64,000 nucleotides of DNA from Candidatus Microgenomates bacterium (lineage in GTDB: Bacteria > Patescibacteria > JACPGU01): positions 83,227-147,226 of the forward strand of contig JACPGU010000003.1 of assembly GCA_016188915.1 (NCBI GenBank), given 5' to 3'. Each line of letters opens with the position of its first letter. Within the stretch, counting starts at the first letter, position 1. The notes under the pieces were generated by a model. It was given only the letters and a program-made list of their open reading frames with translations. It searched no databases and was not told where the DNA came from. Of the stretch, positions 59,594-64,000 are shown one piece after another. The position numbers and the translations under genes are program-made.

Positions 59594-60847
59594 ATGGCGA
59601 AAAACAAAGGAAAAAATAATTATGTACCGCGCTACTGGTTCAATATAGTGCCGTTTATTACCAATGTCTTGAAACTGAATATTCCGGAAGAGCTAGATCC
59701 GAAAAGCAAAAGACCGATGGCGCTCTCAAAACTTGCTGAAACTTTGCCGACGGAGCTGGCTCGTCAAGAGCTCAACTCTGGCATTTATGGTTATCAGGAG
59801 AAAATACCAATTCCTAAAAAATTGCAGGAACTCTACTGTACCTATAGAGAAACTCCTTTGGTTAGAGCCAGAAAGCTAGAGAAATACCTCAAACTGAAAA
59901 ACACCCAGGTCTATTTCAAAAGAGAAGACAAGAGCCCGATTCACAGTTATAAGCTGAACTCTTCCTATGTCCAGGCCTATTATGCCAAAAAGGAAGGGGT
60001 AAAGACCTTTGTCGGCGACACCGGACCCGGCAACTGGGGTATGGGTATGGCTATGGCTTGCAAAATATTCAAGCTCAAAGCCGTGATCTATATGGAAAAA
60101 AGAAATTATTTGGCCAAGATAGATAAGGTGAAAGTGATGGAAAAATTAGGCGCTAAAGTTATCCCCATAGAAACAAAAGAGGGCACTATAGCGGCTAGTA
60201 TTAGCGAGGCCATAAAGCTAGTTAACGAACATCCAAAAAACAAATTAAGTCTGGGTTGCTTGACGGCGTACTCGGCTCTGCACAACACTGTTATCGGTGT
60301 GGAATTGGCGGGTCAGCTCAAGGCAAAAAACATTCATCCCGATGCTTTTGTCGGTGTGGTTGGCGGTGGCAGTAGTTTCTCTGGATTTGTTTTCCCATTG
60401 ATTAAGGAATATATCGGCAAAGCTGATTTCATCGCGGTAGAATCGGCTAGTGTGCCGAGTTTTACCAAGGGTAGATATCGTTACGAAAACCCCGATCTAA
60501 TTCGTCTGATGCCTCGTATCAAAATGTTTACTCTAGGTAATCGCTTCGTGCCAAAAAATCTTGGCGCTTCTGGTCTTAATTATCACGGGAAGAACCCTCT
60601 CCTCTCGCTTTTGGTCAAAAAGGGCATTGTCAAGGCTGTGTCCTATACGCACAATGAAGTTGACCCCATCCAGGATCTGTTTGACAAGCTAGAGGGCATC
60701 AGACCAGCGGCGGAATCTTGTTACGCTATCATAGGCGCCATGAAAAAGGCTCAAGAGCTAGAAAAGAAAGCCACAAAAGATGACAAAAAAACAGTTATTT
60801 TCTCACTTACCGGTAATGCTGAAAAGATAAACCTGGATAAACTATAA
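59594..60847 (+). CDS. TrpB2-like PLP enzyme (tryptophan synthase beta type 2 family)
   Basis: 417 residues. Family blocks are YRETPLVRARKLEKYLKLKN, SPIHSYKLNSS with the PLP Lys at K120, GDTGPGNWGMGMAMACKIF, AVIYMEK, the phosphate loop VGGGSSFSGF and a late FSLTGNAEK. In TrpB2 proteins the PLP motif is usually GSHKIN; here it is HSYKLN. There is no trpA in the window, so it may use free indole, deaminate serine or run another beta-replacement. The next gene is ten bases away. I chose the ATG nearest the promoter that matches family starts. Confidence 0.82.
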   Translation: MAKNKGKNNYVPRYWFNIVPFITNVLKLNIPEELDPKSKRPMALSKLAETLPTELARQELNSGIYGYQEKIPIPKKLQELYCTYRETPLVRARKLEKYLKLKNTQVYFKREDKSPIHSYKLNSSYVQAYYAKKEGVKTFVGDTGPGNWGMGMAMACKIFKLKAVIYMEKRNYLAKIDKVKVMEKLGAKVIPIETKEGTIAASISEAIKLVNEHPKNKLSLGCLTAYSALHNTVIGVELAGQLKAKNIHPDAFVGVVGGGSSFSGFVFPLIKEYIGKADFIAVESASVPSFTKGRYRYENPDLIRLMPRIKMFTLGNRFVPKNLGASGLNYHGKNPLLSLLVKKGIVKAVSYTHNEVDPIQDLFDKLEGIRPAAESCYAIIGAMKKAQELEKKATKDDKKTVIFSLTGNAEKINLDKL

Positions 60848-60856
60848 TAACTACTT

Positions 60857-61717
60857 ATGGACAACAAACGAGAGCAATATGTTATCCTCAATGGTCAGTT
60901 GATACTAAAAAAAGACGCCAATATATCGGTTTTTTCTCGATCCATGTTTTTTGATTTTGCTGTCTATGACTCTATGAAGGTGGTTAAAGGTAGAGCTTTT
61001 TTCCCGCGCTTTCATGCTGAACGTTTGTTGGAGTCGGCTCGGTTGATTAATATGCGACATAATTTGACAGTGGAGAAAATTGAGAGCGCTATAGATTTGT
61101 TGATAGAGAAAAACCATTTAGAAAATGCGATGATCAGATTTCTCCTCTTAGGTCCTGAAAACGACCAAGAAGAAGCCAAGCTTTATATGTTTTCGGTGGG
61201 GCTAACTTTCTATAATGACAGTGCCTATCGTCAAGGGGTTAAGGCCATCACTTTCCACGGCGAAAGACATATCCCGCAAGCAAAATCAAAAGACCTACTC
61301 ATCAATTACTTGGGCTTTCGTGAGGCAACCGAAAATGGAGCGCTGGATGCGCTTTTGATAGACCATGACGGTCAGATTCGCGAGGGAACGCGTACCAATT
61401 TTTTTGCTGTGCGCGAAGGAAAGATCTATACGGCACCATTAACGCAAGTGTTGGAGGGAATTACACGTAAAATAGTAGTAGATTTGGCGCGGAATAATGA
61501 TATTGAGGTAATAGAAAAAGCCCCTCTTTTTGACGAGCTGGATTCTTTTGAAGAATTTTTCTTTACTTCCACCAGCATGAATGTGATGCCCATATCTGAC
61601 ATAGATGGGACTATCAAAAAACACGCTCCCGGACCAATAACTAAAAAAATAATGGATTTGTACAAAGAGTATTATAATGAAAATATTTTTGGTAAAATAG
61701 AAACAAAGGAGGATTAG
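60857..61717 (+). CDS. Class IV PLP aminotransferase (branched-chain/D-amino acid type)
   Basis: 286 residues, normal for fold type IV. The PLP Lys lies in AKSKDLLINYLGFREA. Other blocks are DALLIDHDGQIREGTRTNFF, VLEGITRKIVVDLA and FFTSTSMNVMPISDIDGT. It could transfer amino groups between branched-chain or aromatic acids and glutamate, or make D-amino acids or act as a lyase. The family cannot be divided further by eye. It lies between the TrpB2-like and asparagine synthase genes with gaps of nine and two bases, so the three are one operon. Confidence 0.87.
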   Translation: MDNKREQYVILNGQLILKKDANISVFSRSMFFDFAVYDSMKVVKGRAFFPRFHAERLLESARLINMRHNLTVEKIESAIDLLIEKNHLENAMIRFLLLGPENDQEEAKLYMFSVGLTFYNDSAYRQGVKAITFHGERHIPQAKSKDLLINYLGFREATENGALDALLIDHDGQIREGTRTNFFAVREGKIYTAPLTQVLEGITRKIVVDLARNNDIEVIEKAPLFDELDSFEEFFFTSTSMNVMPISDIDGTIKKHAPGPITKKIMDLYKEYYNENIFGKIETKED

Positions 61718-61719
61718 AT

Positions 61720-63597
61720 ATGTGTGGCATTACCGGAATAGTTAATCACAAAGAGAAAGTTTTAAATCCCATCGCCATTACAGACATGAGCGATGAGTTA
61801 AAGCATCGCGGACCGGATTCTAGGGGGACATATATTTCTCCTGAAGGAAGAGTGGTTTTTGGCCATAGGCGATTGAGCCTCGTCGGGCTAGATAAAAAAG
61901 CTACCATCATGTCTATCCCGAAAAAGGCAGATGGTCATTTTGAAGTTGCCATTGTTTTCAACGGCGAAATATATAATTTTCGTGAGCTCAAAAAATACTT
62001 CCAGAAGAGAGGATATATCTCTGTTTCTCCATCTGATTTTGAAGTTATTGTTTTCGCTTGGCAGGAATGGGGCGTCAAATGCGTGGATCATTTGACGGGC
62101 GAATTCGCTTTTGTTCTTTATGACGAGGAGAGCAAAGAAATATTTATGGCGCGCGACAGAACGGGCGTCAAACCACTTTTTTATGGTTGGACAAAAAATA
62201 AAGAATTTGTTTTTGGCTCTGAACCGAAGGCTATTTTGAGATATCCGGACATTGATAAGACCATTGACTATGCATCGGTAGCAGAGTTTTTGTTGATGGG
62301 GCATACTTTTGCGGCTGGCAATCAGAGCGAGCGCGCATCGTATTACAGAAACATCCATCAGCTTCCTCCAGCGCATCGCGCTTTGGTTGACGAGAAAGGA
62401 GTTCATCTGACGCGCTATTATGATCTGCCTATCGGCCGGGAAAATAAAGGTGATAATAAAAAAACAATCAAAAAACTACTAACGCAATCAGTAGAAGATC
62501 GCCTTCCAGACGAAGTGCCGACCAGCATTGGTCTCTCTGGCGGACTGGATTCTTCCATCATCGCGGCCCTAGCCAAGAGGTCAAAGAAAGCTAAAAAGTT
62601 ACTAGCCTCTTGCGTTAGCTACATGGGCGATCCCAACGAGGACTACAAACACGCTAAGATATTAGCCAAAAAAGACAAAATAAAACTAGTCGGCCCAGTA
62701 ATTTCTTCAAAAGAAATGATGGCCACTATCGACGAGTGTATTTGGTCATTGGATGGACCAGTAGATTCTATCCGCCGTATGGGAATGCATGCCAATTATA
62801 AAAAAATTCATGATGAAGGCTATCGAGCTACTTTGATTGGCGAGGGCGCCGATGAATTCAATCTCGGGTATTATCATAAATTTCCAGGGCTAAAGCTAGA
62901 CAAGGAATATTGCAAAAGCGCCAAAAGCCTCAAAAAAATGTTTCGTTTACGAGCAGAATATGTGGAGCGTTTTTTTACTAAAGAATTCTTGCGCAAGATT
63001 AGCTTTGATCAAATAATAGACGCCATTATCAAAGAAAATTACGAGCGCTGTCCATCGTCCGATCCGATTAAGAGGATGCAATATTTTTATGCCAAAAGGT
63101 TCCTCCAATATTTAGAAGATGGTAATGATCGAGCGTCCATGTCTCATTCGGTAGAGGCGCGTTTGCCCTTCGTGGATCCTGATCTGATCAAAGCGTCTCT
63201 GGCTGTTCCACAAGAGCAAAATATCGTAAATGGTAACGAGAAGAATATTTTGAGAGAGGCCTTCAAAGATATATTACCGAAAGAGATATACAAGAGGGTA
63301 AAGATGCCTTTTCCGGCTAATGAATCAATGGAGTTTCACAAAATGCTTTCTTTGGAATTTGCCAAGGAAATAAAAAATGCCGATCGTGGAGTTTGGAGTG
63401 TGCTAAGCAAAAAATTTGTTTCTCAAATGTCTTTGAATTTTCAGAAAAGAATTGTTGAGCTGGAAAAACAATATGGGAAAAACAAAGGAGGAGGATTCCT
63501 TACGGCTTGGTTACCAATCGGTCAGTCGGTCACTATCCGTACCAACCAAGTTTTTAGCGTGCTCACTTTGATTCGGTGGTTGGGCGAAGTTTTGTAG
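61720..63597 (+). CDS. asnB: Glutamine-hydrolysing asparagine synthase
   Basis: 625 residues. The N-terminal glutaminase has the catalytic Cys2 in MCGITGIVNHKE, HRGPDSRG, and FNGEIYNFRELKK. The synthetase has the PP-loop LSGGLDSSIIAALAKR and LIGEGADEFNLGY. Family members convert aspartate to asparagine or amidate related acids. It has a strong AAAGGAGG ribosome site lying over the end of the preceding gene. In an operon with a TrpB2-like enzyme and an aminotransferase it may amidate a product of theirs, and not aspartate. The operon ends at a dispersed palindrome. Confidence 0.92.
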   Translation: MCGITGIVNHKEKVLNPIAITDMSDELKHRGPDSRGTYISPEGRVVFGHRRLSLVGLDKKATIMSIPKKADGHFEVAIVFNGEIYNFRELKKYFQKRGYISVSPSDFEVIVFAWQEWGVKCVDHLTGEFAFVLYDEESKEIFMARDRTGVKPLFYGWTKNKEFVFGSEPKAILRYPDIDKTIDYASVAEFLLMGHTFAAGNQSERASYYRNIHQLPPAHRALVDEKGVHLTRYYDLPIGRENKGDNKKTIKKLLTQSVEDRLPDEVPTSIGLSGGLDSSIIAALAKRSKKAKKLLASCVSYMGDPNEDYKHAKILAKKDKIKLVGPVISSKEMMATIDECIWSLDGPVDSIRRMGMHANYKKIHDEGYRATLIGEGADEFNLGYYHKFPGLKLDKEYCKSAKSLKKMFRLRAEYVERFFTKEFLRKISFDQIIDAIIKENYERCPSSDPIKRMQYFYAKRFLQYLEDGNDRASMSHSVEARLPFVDPDLIKASLAVPQEQNIVNGNEKNILREAFKDILPKEIYKRVKMPFPANESMEFHKMLSLEFAKEIKNADRGVWSVLSKKFVSQMSLNFQKRIVELEKQYGKNKGGGFLTAWLPIGQSVTIRTNQVFSVLTLIRWLGEVL

Positions 63598-63606
63598 GGA
63601 CTCTTG

Positions 63607-63632
63607 TCCACGACGTTCGACGTCGTGTCCTA
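63607..63632. repeat. Dispersed palindrome, copy 2
   Basis: CACGACGT-TCG-ACGTCGTG stem plus flanks matching 6085-6110 at 24 of 26 positions. It lies between two convergent genes and may also serve as their terminator. Confidence 0.8.
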
Positions 63633-63633
63633 G

Positions 63634-64000
63634 TTATAAATTCGGCACAATACTTACCGTAATCTCATTAGTATATATCCCTGCTTCTTGTCCTGTCCCC
63701 AGCTCCAGCCTCATCAAAAGATAATCATCATAACTGACCAGCCCGCTTTCTCCTGTTCTCCTGACTACTTCCTTGGGTAAACTCTCAAACCCTGCCCATT
63801 TTCTCACCGTCCCCAGGAATCTAGCAAGATTACTGGTAGAATAACCCAAATACCCCTTACCTGTCGGTCTCACCCATTCGGCAGGATTACTATTCCTTAC
63901 CTTTACCCCCGTATTATTATCAAAATCAGCTATCTCTTTTCCTCCACTTGCTCTCAAAGGATGATTCTCTGATACATAGATACTATACCCTCCAGCTATA
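63634..64000 (-). CDS. C-terminal part of a surface-type protein (5' end outside window)
   Basis: The frame is open from the right edge to the stop, about 121 codons. It ends in TGQEAGIYTNEITVSIVPNL, a beta-strand tail common in secreted repeat proteins, and has YDDYLLMRLELGTG upstream. An RTGESGLVS segment precedes that. No signal, anchor or enzyme motif is in the part seen. An internal TTG gives a 107-residue frame, but the upstream codons stay open and coding-like, so the gene is treated as partial. It is probably another cell-surface protein. Confidence 0.65.
   Translation of the reverse strand, partial: IAGGYSIYVSENHPLRASGGKEIADFDNNTGVKVRNSNPAEWVRPTGKGYLGYSTSNLARFLGTVRKWAGFESLPKEVVRRTGESGLVSYDDYLLMRLELGTGQEAGIYTNEITVSIVPNL

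Overview
The window looks like a chromosome segment from a Candidate Phyla Radiation (Patescibacteria/Parcubacteria-like) bacterium. The basis is inference: AT-rich DNA with TGA used as an ordinary stop, short or compact housekeeping genes (AlaS without a C-Ala tail, a lone RuvX-MltG-GreA-LigA block), several very large secreted beta-sandwich proteins including a probable S-layer protein, GxxExxY and RAYT genes, and many single-gene transcription units. I saw no rRNA, tRNA or CRISPR array. Layout: 1-5846 (minus) holds a partial giant PKD-domain surface protein, a small zinc protein and a GHMP-kinase-like enzyme. 6010-17710 is an envelope region: a possible small RNA, two secreted proteins sharing an NBR1-type Ig module (one the probable S-layer protein with a ~500-nt leader), a LysM protein, MnmA, a TPR protein and a PKD/NHL lipoprotein. 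Inside it lies a PD-(D/E)XK (GxxExxY) gene bounded by perfect 42-bp inverted repeats. 17963-47267 is a surface polysaccharide cluster: Wzy-like polymerase/ligase, initiating sugar-phosphate transferase, Wzm/Wzt-type ABC exporter, large fused glycosyltransferases, GtrA/GtrB-like pair, and sugar-nucleotide genes (RfbF, RfbG, RfbH-like, C-methyltransferase, SDR, YerE-like TPP enzyme, NeuB-cupin fusion). Together the last group suggests CDP-3,6-dideoxy and branched-chain sugars. Embedded in it are an unusual HIT-like/unknown/radical-SAM trio and a B12-type radical SAM gene. 47242-47989 is a RAYT transposase bounded by, and itself containing, REP-like palindromes. 48007-58463 carries housekeeping genes: alaS, an FtsA-like ATPase with a membrane partner, ruvX, mltG, greA and ligA, plus one unrecognised GC-rich helical protein. 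58464-63597 has a palindrome with a ligA 3' ghost, then a TrmB-type regulator divergent from a TrpB2-like / class IV aminotransferase / asparagine synthase operon. A partial surface-type gene runs off the right edge. The most striking theme is palindromic sequence: related GAAGG...CCTTC hairpins lie between genes and also inside open reading frames (glycosyltransferase, RAYT, ligA) without breaking frame, with other hairpin insertions in alaS and mnmA. This resembles the Rickettsia palindromic elements in behaviour, here next to a REP-type transposase. All calls rest on reading the sequence by eye; no database search was run.
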